Assembly: GCA_963704355.1 (NCBI GenBank)
Contig: OY969891.1
Span: forward strand, 4,650,001-4,714,000
Reading direction: 5' to 3'
From: Bog-473 sp963704355
GTDB taxonomy: Bacteria > Actinomycetota > Acidimicrobiia > Acidimicrobiales > RAAP-2
Length of the DNA stretch: 64,000 nucleotides
A program made the position numbers and the translations under genes. This document shows positions 17,855-27,090 of the stretch, piece by piece. The number at the start of each line of letters is the position of its first letter. Within the stretch, counting starts at the first letter, position 1. The notes beneath the pieces are model-generated. The model saw nothing but the letters and a program-made list of their open reading frames with translations, ran no database searches and was not told the DNA's origin.

Positions 17855-19336
17855 ATGACGGCAGCGACCGGCCACGAAGTGAGGATGCTCGTCGACGGCG
17901 AGCTCGTCGAGTCCGACTCCGGCCGGACCTTCGAGAACGTGAACCCGGCCACCGAGGAGGTGCTCGGCCCGGTGGCGGACGCATCGGCGGACGAGATGCA
18001 CCGCGCCATCGACGCGGCCCGCCGGGCCTTCGACGACACCGACTGGTCGACCAACCGGGACCGGCGCAAGGAGTGCCTGGCCCAACTCCAGGACGCGCTC
18101 GAGCGCGAACAGGAGGAGCTGCGCGAGGAGCTGATTCTCGAGGTGGGATGCCCGCGCCTGACCACGCACGCCAACCAGCTCGACATACCGCTGGACGCTG
18201 CGCTGCGCTACCCGGTCAAGCTCATCGACGAATACCCGTGGCGGACCGGTCTCGCCGAGGTCGTCGACCGGCGCGGCACGGCCAACACGCGGCAAGTCTG
18301 GAAGGAACCGGTCGGCGTCGTCGGCGCCATCGTGCCGTGGAACTTCCCGGTCGAGGTCACACTGAACAAGCTCGGGCAGGCCCTGGCCACCGGCAACACG
18401 GTCGTGCTCAAGCCCGCGCCGGACACCCCGTGGAACGCCACGCGGCTGGGCCGCTTGGTGGCCGAGCAGACCGAGTTCCCCGCCGGCGTCCTCAACGTCG
18501 TCACCTCCTCGGACCACCTCGTCGGCGAGGAGCTGACCCTGTCGCCCAAGGTCGACCTGATTTCGTTCACGGGGTCGACCGCCGTCGGGAAACGGATCAT
18601 GGAGAAGGGAGCCCCGACGCTCAAGCGCGTGTTCCTCGAGCTCGGAGGGAAGTCGGCCACGATTGTCCTCGACGACGCCGACTTCGCCACGTCCGTCCCG
18701 TCCGGTATCGCGGTGTGCTTCCACGCCGGGCAGGGGTGCGCCATTCAGACCCGGATGCTGCTGCCGCGCACGCGCTACGACGAGGGCGTCGAGATCCTCA
18801 AGGCGACCCTTTCCGGTGTCGCTTACGGCGACCCTCAGCGCCCCGACGTCCTGATGGGCCCGGTCGTCTCGGCCAAGCAGCGTGATCGTGTCCTCGGCTA
18901 CATCGCCAAGGGCATCGAGGAAGGTGCGACGCTCGCGTTGGGCGGCGGACGCCCCCTCCATCTGCCCAAGGGATGGTTCGTCGAGCCCACCTTGTTCACC
19001 GACGTCGACAACGCCATGACGATCGCCCAGGAAGAGATCTTCGGTCCGGTGCTCGTGGCCATTCCCTACGAGGACGATGACGATGCGGTGCGCATCGCCA
19101 ACGACAGCGTGTACGGGCTCTCGGGTGGCGTCTTCTCCGGTTCCCTCGACCGTGCCCTCGCCATGGCCGAACGCATCCGGACGGGGAGCTTCGCCGTGAA
19201 CGGTGGCATGCCGATCGGCCAGGCGGACATCCCCTTCGGCGGCTACAAGCACAGCGGGATCGGGCGGCAGAACGGCCTGGCCGGATTCGACCAGTACCTC
19301 GAGACGAAGTCGGTCGCGTGGCCGACCCCGCAGTAG
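17855..19336 (+). CDS. NAD(P)-dependent aldehyde dehydrogenase
   Basis: 493-residue aldehyde dehydrogenase, normal length. Visible: cofactor motif VPWNFPVEV, FTGSTAVGK (about 240), catalytic Glu in LELGGKS (about 263), catalytic Cys in AGQGCAIQTR (about 297), and EEIFGPVL. ATG 17855 follows GAGAGGGG. It begins 109 bp after the dehydrogenase gene, the largest gap in this operon, so a second promoter is possible there. It oxidises an aldehyde to the acid, consistent with a pathway fed by P450 or alcohol dehydrogenase products. Confidence 0.93.
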   Translation: MTAATGHEVRMLVDGELVESDSGRTFENVNPATEEVLGPVADASADEMHRAIDAARRAFDDTDWSTNRDRRKECLAQLQDALEREQEELREELILEVGCPRLTTHANQLDIPLDAALRYPVKLIDEYPWRTGLAEVVDRRGTANTRQVWKEPVGVVGAIVPWNFPVEVTLNKLGQALATGNTVVLKPAPDTPWNATRLGRLVAEQTEFPAGVLNVVTSSDHLVGEELTLSPKVDLISFTGSTAVGKRIMEKGAPTLKRVFLELGGKSATIVLDDADFATSVPSGIAVCFHAGQGCAIQTRMLLPRTRYDEGVEILKATLSGVAYGDPQRPDVLMGPVVSAKQRDRVLGYIAKGIEEGATLALGGGRPLHLPKGWFVEPTLFTDVDNAMTIAQEEIFGPVLVAIPYEDDDDAVRIANDSVYGLSGGVFSGSLDRALAMAERIRTGSFAVNGGMPIGQADIPFGGYKHSGIGRQNGLAGFDQYLETKSVAWPTPQ

Positions 19337-20412
19337 GCGCGGCCGCCACGGGCGACCACGACAGCGTCCTGCGGGACCACGGCTATCACGCGCTCCGCGT
19401 GAAGCAGGTGGTGCCGGAGACTCGGGACGCCGCCTCCCTGGTCCTCGACGTCCCCGGTGCGCTGCGCGAGCCGTTCCGTTACCGGCCCGGACAGTTCTGC
19501 ACCTTCCGGGTGCACGTCGACGGGGAGGAGCAGCTCCGGTCGTACTCCATGTCGAGCGCACCCGAGACCGACGCCGACCTGACCGTTACCGTGAAGCGCG
19601 TGGAGGGGGGGAAGGTCTCGAACTGGCTGCTCGACCACGTCTGTCCGGGCGACGCAGTCGAGGTCACGCGTCCCGCCGGGGTGTTCTGTCCGCAGCCGAG
19701 CCAGCGACCCGTGCTCGGTTTCTGCGGCGGCAGCGGCGTCACGCCCGTCATGTCGATCACCAAGCACGTCCTGGCGACCACGCGCCGCGCCGTCAGGCTG
19801 CTCTACGCCAACCGTGACCGCGAGTCGGTGATCTTCGGCGGGGCGCTCGCCGATCTGTGCGCACGCCATCCTGGTCGGCTCGAGGTGCACCGGCACTTCG
19901 ACTGCGACGGCGGGTTCGTCACCAAGGAGTCCGCCGCCGGTTTCGTGGGCAGAGACGTCGACGCGGACGTCTACATCTGCGGTCCCGGCCCGTTCATGGA
20001 CCTCGTCGAGTCGTCCGTGCGGGGGCGGGGCGTCCGCGACGACCGCGTCTTCATAGAGCGATTCCTGGTGGAGCAGCAGGAGAAGGACGCCGCGGCGATC
20101 GCCGCGGGCGCGGGCGGCACGGACACCGCAGCTCCAAGCGAGGTGACCGTAATCCTGGGTGGCAAGCGGGTAACGGTCGGCTACCAGCCCGGCGACACGC
20201 TCCTCGAGACGGCGCGCCGCGGCGGGTTGCGACCGCCGTTCTCCTGCGAGTCCGGAAACTGCGCCACCTGCATGGCGTTCTTGAAGGAGGGTCGCGTCAC
20301 CATGCGGGCGAACAACGCGTTGACGCCCGAGGAGGTCGACGAGGGGTGGGTCCTCACCTGCCAGTCGCTGCCCTCGGGTGACACGGTCGTCGTGGAGTAC
20401 GAGACTCTGTAA
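19318..20412 (+). CDS. Ferredoxin-type oxygenase reductase (KshB/HmpX-like)
   Basis: 364-residue electron-transfer flavoprotein. Domains in order: FAD-binding (RPGQFCTFRV, RSYSMSS), NAD-binding (CGGSGVTPVMS), and a C-terminal plant-type 2Fe-2S domain with Cys310, 315, 318 and 348 (CESGNCATC...LTC). This order matches KshB, the reductase of 3-ketosteroid 9-alpha-hydroxylase, and PaaE-like reductases. GTG 19318 overlaps the aldehyde dehydrogenase by 19 bp. It could serve the Rieske oxygenase encoded at 40586, as no oxygenase component lies in this operon. Confidence 0.9.
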   Translation: MADPAVGAAATGDHDSVLRDHGYHALRVKQVVPETRDAASLVLDVPGALREPFRYRPGQFCTFRVHVDGEEQLRSYSMSSAPETDADLTVTVKRVEGGKVSNWLLDHVCPGDAVEVTRPAGVFCPQPSQRPVLGFCGGSGVTPVMSITKHVLATTRRAVRLLYANRDRESVIFGGALADLCARHPGRLEVHRHFDCDGGFVTKESAAGFVGRDVDADVYICGPGPFMDLVESSVRGRGVRDDRVFIERFLVEQQEKDAAAIAAGAGGTDTAAPSEVTVILGGKRVTVGYQPGDTLLETARRGGLRPPFSCESGNCATCMAFLKEGRVTMRANNALTPEEVDEGWVLTCQSLPSGDTVVVEYETL

Positions 20413-20456
20413 GCGAGGGCTTCGGCGGGCACTTCCGCGAGAGTGAAGGGCGTGAG

Positions 20457-21324
20457 ATGGCAGACGGGATGCGTGACATCAGGGAGCTGGCCGGCGACCC
20501 CGAGGCCTACCGGGCCGAGCTGCAGCGACGGTGGTCCGGGCTGCTGAGCTACCGCTACATCGGGCGCCGGCACTCCTCCATGAACCTCGGGCCCGAGGAC
20601 AACACCGTGCGGATCCGCCACGACATGCGCAACGAAGCCGGGGGGATCATGGTCGCCCCGCTGGCCATCGCCTCACCCGAAGGCTGCCAAGCGGACCTCG
20701 TCGCGGTCCCGAACCCGGTCATCGCCTCCGTCCAGATTCTCGATCCGGCCGTGGACGTCCAGACGTTCGAGGTACGAGACTCCGGGCTCCTCCGTCAGGG
20801 CAGGACCCTGGGCTACGGGCGCTGCCGCATTGTCGATGCCGACGACCCGGACCGGCTCATCGCCTTCATCGACGGGCAGGGCGCCACCATCGGGACGCCG
20901 CCGGACGGACTCGAGCGGATGGACATCGAGGACGACGAGATCGTGGTCGAGGACTCCCCCGACCTCCCCCCGCTCTGGCAGGTCTTCGGTGCCTCCCGGC
21001 GCGACGACGGCCGGTGGATCCTTCCCGAGCTGCGCGCTCGAGTTCGCGTCGCCGGACGCGGCGCTGCACATCGGTCCCCAGCACGTTGTCCTCGAGACCG
21101 CGGCCGTCGACCTCGCCGCCGCGGTGGTGGGGACCCGGAGCCTTCAGGTCAGGAGCTGGCACGTGATGTTTCTCGCTCGCGGCAAGGACGGGCCCTTCCG
21201 GGTCGAAGGGTCGGCCTACCACGCACCGAGCGGATCGGTCGGGGTGCGCATGCTCGTCCACGACGAGGGCAACGCCGACCGCGCCATCACCTCGGCATCG
21301 GCCGTACTGCAGGTCCTCGCGTAA
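20457..21324 (+). CDS. Hot-dog thioesterase-like protein, frameshifted
   Basis: Protein of about 288 residues once repaired, resembling double hot-dog acyl-CoA thioesterase-like proteins: the first half contains MRNEAGGIMVAPLAIASPEG, the second ALHIGPQHVVLETAAVDLAA and an ending with SWHVMFLARG. The first frame breaks near 21025-21045 in a GCGCGC tract (WILPEL to CALEFASPDAALHIGP); one extra base explains it. Start ATG 20457. It lies between the reductase and the amidohydrolase. Hydrolysis of a CoA thioester is inferred; the fold call is moderate. Confidence 0.65.
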
Positions 21325-21385
21325 CCCGGCCGGTCCGCCCGATCGCCCCCGATTGCACCCGTTCGTGCGCCAAGGTACGGTGTGT

Positions 21386-21405
21386 ACCAAATATTCGTTC
21401 CAGAA
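21386..21405. promoter_or_regulatory. ACCAAATATTCGTTC operator-like motif, site 1
   Basis: ACCAAATATTCGTTCCAGAA lies 36 bp before the amidohydrolase start at 21441. The 15-bp core is identical to site 2 at 26176-26190 (before a P450 gene) and a variant lies at 29419-29438. The core CAAATATTCG is a near-palindrome (CRAATATTYG). Confidence 0.55.
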
Positions 21406-21440
21406 ATCGACACGGCCGGCTCCCGAGGCAGGAGGGCACC

Positions 21441-22727
21441 ATGCAGATGAACGAAATGATCCTCGTCTCGGTCGACGACCACATCGTCGAACCCCCGGAC
21501 ATGTTCGACGGGCACATCCCGAACCGGTACAAGGACGAGGTTCCTAAGGTGATCACCAAGCCCGACGGGACCGACGCCTGGGTGTTCGAGGGCCAGGAGG
21601 CCACCAACGTGGGGCTCAACGCGGTCGCCGGCCGGCCCCCCGACGAGTACGGGGCCGAGCCGACCCGCTTCAGCGAGATGCGGCCGGGCTGCTTCGACAT
21701 CCACGAACGCGTCCGGGACATGAACGCCAACGGGGTGCTGGCCTCGCTCAACTTCCCGTCCTATCCGCAGTTCTGCGGCCAGTACTTTGCCCGGGCGTCC
21801 GACAAGGACCTGGCGCTGGCGGTGTTGCGCGCTTACAACGACTGGCACGTCGACGAGTGGTGCGGCACCTACCCCGGCCGCATGATCCCACTGGCGCTGC
21901 CGCCGATTTGGGACGTGACTCTGATGGCCGAGGAGGTCCATCGCATGGCGAAGAAGGGCTGTCGCGCGGTGACGTTCTCGGAGAACCCCGAGAAACTCGG
22001 CTACCCCTCGATCCACAACGACCACTGGGACCCGTTCTGGCAGGCCTGCAGCGAGGAGAACACCGTCGTCTGCCTGCACATCGGCTCGTCGTCGCAGGTG
22101 GTCGTGACCTCGATTGAGGCGCCGGTCGACACGCTCATCACACTGCAGCCGATCAACATCGTGCAGGCGGCGGCCGACCTGGTGTGGTCACCGTTGCTCC
22201 GCAAATACCCCGACCTGACCGTCGCGCTGAGTGAGGGAGGAATCGGGTGGATCCCCTACTTCCTCGAGCGAGTGGACCGGGTCTACAAGCAGCACCGCGC
22301 CTGGACCCACCAGGACTTCGGCGACAAGTTGCCGAGCGAGGTCTTCCGGGAGCGGATCGTCACCTGCTTCATCGACGATCCGTTCGGCATCGCGTGCCGG
22401 AGCAGGCTCAACCTGGACATGATCACATGGGAGTGCGATTACCCGCACTCGGACTCCTCGTGGCCGCTCTCTCCCGAATTGCTGTCGGAGTCGCTCGCCG
22501 GCGTGCCCGACCGCGAGGTAACGAAGATCACGCACGAGAACGCGCTGCGGCTCTTCTCCTTCGACGCCTTCTCCCACGTCCCGGCTTCGCAGGCCACGGT
22601 GGGAGCGCTGCGGGCGCAGGCGACCGATGTCGACCTCGGGTACCGGTCGTCGGCCCGGCTCAAGAAAGTAGGTACCGAGCCGGTCAGCGTGCTCAATCTC
22701 GTGGAAAGCCTCCCGTCGGCCAGTTGA
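21441..22727 (+). CDS. Amidohydrolase_2 family metal-dependent hydrolase
   Basis: 428-residue TIM-barrel hydrolase or decarboxylase of the ACMS-decarboxylase/LigW-like superfamily. An N-terminal metal motif VDDHIVEPPDMF is at residues 11-22, a barrel His is in VVCLHIGSSS, and the distal acidic motif is ECDYPHSDSSWP near residue 335. Start ATG 21441 has GGAGGG upstream. Such proteins recur in actinobacterial steroid and terpenoid clusters, but their reactions are mostly unassigned. It may have its own promoter, given the operator-like motif at 21386. Confidence 0.87.
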   Translation: MQMNEMILVSVDDHIVEPPDMFDGHIPNRYKDEVPKVITKPDGTDAWVFEGQEATNVGLNAVAGRPPDEYGAEPTRFSEMRPGCFDIHERVRDMNANGVLASLNFPSYPQFCGQYFARASDKDLALAVLRAYNDWHVDEWCGTYPGRMIPLALPPIWDVTLMAEEVHRMAKKGCRAVTFSENPEKLGYPSIHNDHWDPFWQACSEENTVVCLHIGSSSQVVVTSIEAPVDTLITLQPINIVQAAADLVWSPLLRKYPDLTVALSEGGIGWIPYFLERVDRVYKQHRAWTHQDFGDKLPSEVFRERIVTCFIDDPFGIACRSRLNLDMITWECDYPHSDSSWPLSPELLSESLAGVPDREVTKITHENALRLFSFDAFSHVPASQATVGALRAQATDVDLGYRSSARLKKVGTEPVSVLNLVESLPSAS

Positions 22728-22874
22728 ACCGGTCGGTCCGCAGTTTGGAGGGGGTTCCGCTGGCCGGATGGCTATCAATCAGACATCCGATCACGCAGGA
22801 TCGGCAGCCCTGGTCCGTCGAGAAGCTCCATCATCGCAGTACGGCCACAAGCGCTCATCATCAAGGCTGCGAGT

Positions 22875-22886
22875 GGTCCGCGGACC
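22875..22886. terminator. Perfect palindrome between convergent genes, possible terminator
   Basis: GGTCCGCGGACC with GAGT and ACTC flanks outside it forms a short strong dyad in the 220-bp gap between the convergent amidohydrolase and SDR genes. There is no T tract; a factor-assisted or bidirectional stop is the only role I can suggest. The rest of the gap shows nothing I can support. Confidence 0.25.
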
Positions 22887-22947
22887 TCGACTCCCTCTCG
22901 CCAGGTGCGACGGACGTTCGTTGCGCGAAGTCGGGGTTCACTCCGAT

Positions 22948-23880
22948 CTACAGGGGAATCCCGAGCTGGGAGCAGATCTGGGTCACTTCGTCGAAGATGG
23001 ATTCCGGGACGGCATACGGCTCGGTGGCCGTCACTTCGGCCAGATGAGCATCGATCGACTCCGCCGTAGGCGGCGACTCGGGGGACGCCACCCAGCCCTG
23101 AGCCAGGCCGACGAAGACCCGGGCGAAGCGCCCAGCACAGGCCGAGTAGTTCTGGTGTGTGAAGGTGCAGGCCCGGCTGGCCAGGTAGACGACCATGGGC
23201 ACCACGAGCTCCGGCTCGATCGCGCGCAGGAACGGCACCGCGTCCCCGAGTTCGTCCCGGTCGCCGACGGTCTCGGTAACCATGCGTGAGTAGCCGAAGG
23301 GAAGCACGGTGTTCGCCAGGATCCCGTGGGGAGCGCCGTCGATGGCGATGACGTTGGCCAGGCCGACGATGCCCGCCTTCGCTGCGGCATAGTGCGCGGA
23401 GTTGGGTTGGCCGAACAGCCCGGCTGACGAGGCGATGAAGACGAACCGACCACCCCCGTGAGCTTTCATCACCTTGTAGGCCGGCTGGCTCAGGTAAAAG
23501 CTGCCGTTGAGGTGAACGTTCAGCATTCGGAGCCAGTTCTCGACCGGCAGCTCGTCGAAGGGAAGGGTGTCGAAGATCCCGGCGTTGCTCACTACCGCAT
23601 CGAGCCGCCCGAACTCCGTGATCGCGCGTTCCACGATGGCTGCACCGCCCTGGGCGCTCTCCACGGAGTCGTACGAAGCGACTGCCGTACCTCCCTGAAT
23701 GGTGATCTCCTTCACCACCTGGTCGGCGACGCTCGCGTCCGCACCCACTCCGGCCATGGTGCCGCCGACGTCGTTGACGACCACCGAGGCGCCTCGTTGG
23801 GCGAGGTCCAGGGCGTACAGGCGGCCGAGGCCGCGACCGGCTCCGGTCACGATGACCGCTTGCCCACTGAACTCAATCAT
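22948..23880 (-). CDS. SDR oxidoreductase, MFE-2/HSD17B4-like
   Basis: 310-residue short-chain dehydrogenase. VTGAGRGLGRLYALDLAQRG and VVVNDVGGTMAGVGADAS are hallmarks of the (R)-3-hydroxyacyl-CoA dehydrogenase domain of multifunctional enzyme 2 and actinobacterial Hsd4B-like proteins; catalytic SSAGLFGQPNSAHYAAAK is present. The C-terminal part continues past the usual 250 residues (VVPMVVYLASRACTFTHQN). ATG 23880 is the first good start. Last gene of the long leftward run. 3-hydroxyacyl-CoA oxidation is the likely reaction. Confidence 0.87.
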   Translation of the reverse strand: MIEFSGQAVIVTGAGRGLGRLYALDLAQRGASVVVNDVGGTMAGVGADASVADQVVKEITIQGGTAVASYDSVESAQGGAAIVERAITEFGRLDAVVSNAGIFDTLPFDELPVENWLRMLNVHLNGSFYLSQPAYKVMKAHGGGRFVFIASSAGLFGQPNSAHYAAAKAGIVGLANVIAIDGAPHGILANTVLPFGYSRMVTETVGDRDELGDAVPFLRAIEPELVVPMVVYLASRACTFTHQNYSACAGRFARVFVGLAQGWVASPESPPTAESIDAHLAEVTATEPYAVPESIFDEVTQICSQLGIPL

Positions 23881-23914
23881 CTTGTGTTGCACCTTCCCGG
23901 TAAAACCAAAGGTC

Positions 23915-23931
23915 CGGGCGTTCGTCGCCCG
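23915..23931 (-). terminator. Stem-loop CGGGCG-N5-CGCCCG between SDR genes
   Basis: A 6-bp GC-rich perfect stem with a 5-base loop lies in the 95-bp gap between the two SDR genes. On the leftward strand it is followed by a loose T-rich run (CCTTTGGTTTT). It may be a weak intrinsic terminator or an attenuating hairpin. Confidence 0.35.
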
Positions 23932-23975
23932 AAGCCAAGGTCTCTCTCCAATCCATTTGCTGCACTCAGACGGGA

Positions 23976-24842
23976 TTAGGAGGGCAGGCCTCCCGCCCAC
24001 TTGAGGAGCGCGCCGGCATCGACCCTGATCTGCTGGCCGGTGATGTAACGCGCCTCGTCCGAGGCCAGGAACACGACAAGGTTTGCGATGTCCTCCGGCT
24101 CCACGTATGGGATCGGCATGGCGTGGAAGAAGGCGAACGTCATCTCCGCGTCCTCGCGGGTGGGCTCTTCGAGGTCGGGTCGGAACACCTTGTACATCTC
24201 CCGATTGTGCAGAAGCTGGGTGTTGCAGTTCGTCGGATGCACGCAGTTGACCCGAATGGAGCGGTGCGCCAGGTGAAGAGCCATTTGCTCGGTGTACTGC
24301 TGAAGCACCTGCTTCGACCACTGATAGCCCGCACCCCCGGGACCGAACGCTGGGTGCGATGTCGCTCCCGTGATCATCCCAGCGGTCGAGCCGGTCAGCA
24401 CGATGGAGCCGAACTCACCGAGGTGGCCGTGCGAGACCGCGACCGTGTGCATGACGCCGAGCAGGTCGACGTCGGTCGCGTCCACGAAGTCCTGTGCGTC
24501 CGCCGGGGCGGGGGTCATCGGCATGATGCCGGCATTGGCGACGACGACGTCGAGACGGCCGAGGTCCGCCAGTCCCGCGTCCAGCGCTTCGCGCAGTTCC
24601 GCTCGTTCACGCACGTCCGCCTGGTGGGCGACGATGCGACGCCCGCGCTCCTTCACCAGCCGTTCAGTCTCGGCCAGGTCTTCGGGCGAGGCGAGCGGGT
24701 AGCGGTTCGAGCCGATGTCGCGGCAGATGTCGACGGCGATGATGTCCGCCCCCTCCTCCGCCATGCGCACCGCGTGGGCTCGTCCCTGGCCGCGGCCTGC
24801 TCCCGTGATGAACGCCACCTTCCCCTCGAGTCGACCTGGCAT
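23976..24842 (-). CDS. Mycofactocin-coupled SDR family oxidoreductase
   Basis: 288-residue SDR with signatures of the mycofactocin-associated subfamily, which keeps NAD bound and regenerates it through the peptide cofactor mycofactocin: FITGAGRGQGRAHAVRMAEE, IIAVDICRDI, YPLASPEDLAET and an insertion around 165-180 before the catalytic GAGYQWSK. It ends YITGQQIRVDAGALLKW. Start ATG 24842. It follows the P450 gene by 50 bp, so it probably oxidises the alcohol made by that P450. This predicts mycofactocin genes elsewhere in the genome. Confidence 0.88.
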   Translation of the reverse strand: MPGRLEGKVAFITGAGRGQGRAHAVRMAEEGADIIAVDICRDIGSNRYPLASPEDLAETERLVKERGRRIVAHQADVRERAELREALDAGLADLGRLDVVVANAGIMPMTPAPADAQDFVDATDVDLLGVMHTVAVSHGHLGEFGSIVLTGSTAGMITGATSHPAFGPGGAGYQWSKQVLQQYTEQMALHLAHRSIRVNCVHPTNCNTQLLHNREMYKVFRPDLEEPTREDAEMTFAFFHAMPIPYVEPEDIANLVVFLASDEARYITGQQIRVDAGALLKWAGGLPS

Positions 24843-24892
24843 CGGGCTCCCTTCCTTGCTTTCGTGACTGCTCTGGCTCGGGCTTTCGGAAG

Positions 24893-26152
24893 TCAGCCGA
24901 AGAGGACCGGAATTGACGTCGGCGAGCGGAACACCTGACCCCGGATGTGCGGGTCGTCGCCGGCGGGGTCCAGGCGCAGGTTCGGCAGGCGGTCCAGCAA
25001 CAGGCTCAGGGCGACCCGCATTTCCATCCGGGCGAGATGCAATCCGAGGCAGGCGTGTGGCCCGTTGCCGAAGGAGATATGCGGCTTGGGGTCGTTGCGG
25101 AAGATGTCGAATCGGTCAGGATCGGGGTAGCGGGTCTCATCGCGGTTCGCCGCAGCCAGCATGAGCATGACGGTCGACCCGGCGGGAACCTGGACGCCGT
25201 CCACCTCGGTGTCCTTCGTGGCGATGCGCGTGATGTTGAGGAGCGGTATCTCGTAGCGCAGCAGCTCCTCGATCGCCTGGGGAACGAGGCTGCGGTCGTC
25301 CCGGACGGCCTCGAGCTGCTCGGGATGCGAGAGCAGCGTCAACAGCAGGTTCCCGGTCGAGCGGTACGTCGTCTCCACCCCGGCGGGGAGGAGGAGCCGG
25401 ACGAAGGAGAAGATCTCCTCGTCGCTCAGGTGCTCGCCGTCGAGCTCGGCCTGGGCCAGGTCGCTGATGAGGTCTTCCTGGGGGTCGTGACGACGCTCCT
25501 CGAGGATGGCCGCGACGTACTCCTTCACCTCTTCGGAGGCAGCGATCGCCCGCTCCTGCTGGCTGAGGAAGCTCAAGATGGCGATGGACCACCGCTGGAA
25601 CTGCTTGTAGTCCTCGCGCGGGAGCCCGAGCAGCCGCGCGATGATCTGGGTCGGGAAGGGAAAGGTGAATTCGGTGACGAGCTCGGCGTGCCCCTGGCCG
25701 GCGAACCGATCGATCAGGCCATTGGCGACCTGCTCCACGAGCTCGGACTCCCAACGAGCCAACATCTTCTGACGGAAAGCGGTCGAGGCCAAGGCCCGGT
25801 AGCGGCGATGCCGTTCGCCGTCCATGCCGAGAATGATGTGCTCACCCATCACCGGCCCCATGATGAGGTCGATGATGTGCCCGGACGAGAACGTCTCGCC
25901 GTCGCGTAGCACGCGGGCTACGTCGTCGTAGCGGTAGAGGAAGAAGACCGACGCTGCGTCCTCATGCGGCATCAGCGAAGAATCGAGGCACTGGACCGGG
26001 GTGTTCCGTCGTGCCTCGGCGAGCTCTGGGTAGGGGTCGCGCACATCGCCGGCAACCGCGTCGTCGAACAGGCCGAACTCCTCTTCCGCGTCCGCGGCAC
26101 CTCCGTCGCCGTCGATGCGCACGCTGGTCTCGGCTTCCTCCGACGGAGCCAA
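24893..26152 (-). CDS. Cytochrome P450
   Basis: 419-residue bacterial class I-type P450 monooxygenase. I-helix motif LPAGVETTYRS (about 255), ExxR in EELLRYE, and heme loop FGNGPHACLG with Cys368. Upstream in-frame sequence overlaps the operator-like motif at 26176, so the start must be nearer: TTG 26152 has GGGAGG 8 bp upstream and is preferred; GTG 26122 is an alternative. It is preceded by an SDR and AveC-family gene and followed by the mycofactocin SDR. It needs a ferredoxin that is not encoded nearby. Substrate unknown. Confidence 0.9.
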   Translation of the reverse strand: MAPSEEAETSVRIDGDGGAADAEEEFGLFDDAVAGDVRDPYPELAEARRNTPVQCLDSSLMPHEDAASVFFLYRYDDVARVLRDGETFSSGHIIDLIMGPVMGEHIILGMDGERHRRYRALASTAFRQKMLARWESELVEQVANGLIDRFAGQGHAELVTEFTFPFPTQIIARLLGLPREDYKQFQRWSIAILSFLSQQERAIAASEEVKEYVAAILEERRHDPQEDLISDLAQAELDGEHLSDEEIFSFVRLLLPAGVETTYRSTGNLLLTLLSHPEQLEAVRDDRSLVPQAIEELLRYEIPLLNITRIATKDTEVDGVQVPAGSTVMLMLAAANRDETRYPDPDRFDIFRNDPKPHISFGNGPHACLGLHLARMEMRVALSLLLDRLPNLRLDPAGDDPHIRGQVFRSPTSIPVLFG

Positions 26153-26175
26153 CAGCCCATCCTCCCGCTTGTGGA

Positions 26176-26195
26176 CCAAATATTCGTTCAGAACG
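26176..26195. promoter_or_regulatory. ACCAAATATTCGTTC operator-like motif, site 2
   Basis: The 15-bp core (26176-26190) matches site 1 at 21386 exactly, with similar flanks (TGTG before, AGAA after). It lies 24 bp before the preferred P450 start, suggesting an internal regulated promoter in the leftward gene run. Confidence 0.55.
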
Positions 26196-26297
26196 TAGTG
26201 GGGTAGCGCAGCGGGTGTCAATCGGAGGCGTGACTGCCCCGACCCCGTCCTCGTCGTGCGGTCGCTCGGCCCTCGGCCAGGCCCCGGTGCTGCGAGA

Positions 26298-27050
26298 TCA
26301 CGGGGCGAGCTGCCCAGTCGGTCGGATGACGAGCTCGTTGATGCAGACTCCGGATGGCAGCGCCAGCATCATCGTGATGACGTCGCCGAGGACGGCTGAT
26401 GGCGCCGGCCCGCTGCCGTCGACGAACATCGGTGCGTCGAAAGGCGGTACCTCGCCGTCGACGACGTCCGGTGCCATGAGACCCTCGGTGTCGAACATGC
26501 CGGGCATCACGTAGCTGACGTTCACCCCCGATGGCGCGAGCTCGAGCCGCAGGGCATCGAACGCAGCGCGCAACCCGCGCTTGGTCGCTGCGTAAATGCC
26601 CGTACCGGCCAACGGGGTCAAAGCTCCGGTCGATCCCACCAAAATGACGTCGCGCCGACCGCTGTCCGGAAAGCGGGCTACAGCCGCTTGGACGGCGGCA
26701 AGTGGTCCGAGCAGGTTGAGCTCCATAAGGTCGCGCCAGCGCTCAGGACTCCCCGACAGAATGGTGCCGACCATGCCTCGCCCGGCGACGGCGACGATGG
26801 CGTCGAGCCCACCGAGTGCGCGCGCCGCCTCGTCGACGGCCCCGTCGAGCCGGCCGAGGTCGGTGACGTCACACTGGATCCCGACGGACCTCTCGCCGAG
26901 TTGGTCCCTGAGTTCAGCGAGGCGTTCTTTACGTCGCGCCAGCATTGCGACGGCGCCACCGGCCGCGACGACCGATCGACTCACGTCGGCGCCTATGCCG
27001 CTCGAGGCGCCGGTCACGAGGACGCGCCGGCCGCTCAGATCGACGGACAT
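26298..27050 (-). CDS. SDR-family NAD(P) oxidoreductase
   Basis: 250-residue classical SDR. VTGASSGIGADVSR at the N-terminus, NAG-equivalent VAVAGRG, catalytic Ser in VGSTGALTPLAG and Tyr/Lys in IYAATKRG. It ends with a short CINELVIRPTGQ, as in many SDRs close to DltE/YdfG types. ATG 27050 is preferred to the adjoining GTG 27053. It sits between the AveC-family gene (40 bp) and the P450 gene. Probably dehydrogenates a hydroxyl group made in the same pathway. Confidence 0.87.
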   Translation of the reverse strand: MSVDLSGRRVLVTGASSGIGADVSRSVVAAGGAVAMLARRKERLAELRDQLGERSVGIQCDVTDLGRLDGAVDEAARALGGLDAIVAVAGRGMVGTILSGSPERWRDLMELNLLGPLAAVQAAVARFPDSGRRDVILVGSTGALTPLAGTGIYAATKRGLRAAFDALRLELAPSGVNVSYVMPGMFDTEGLMAPDVVDGEVPPFDAPMFVDGSGPAPSAVLGDVITMMLALPSGVCINELVIRPTGQLAP

Positions 27051-27090
27051 CACGACTGCGTTCCCGCTGTTTGCCTGAAGCGCTCGGTGA

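Noticed and set aside
17783..19561. 592-residue leftward frame
   Set aside because: Antisense to the aldehyde dehydrogenase, which has full catalytic motifs.
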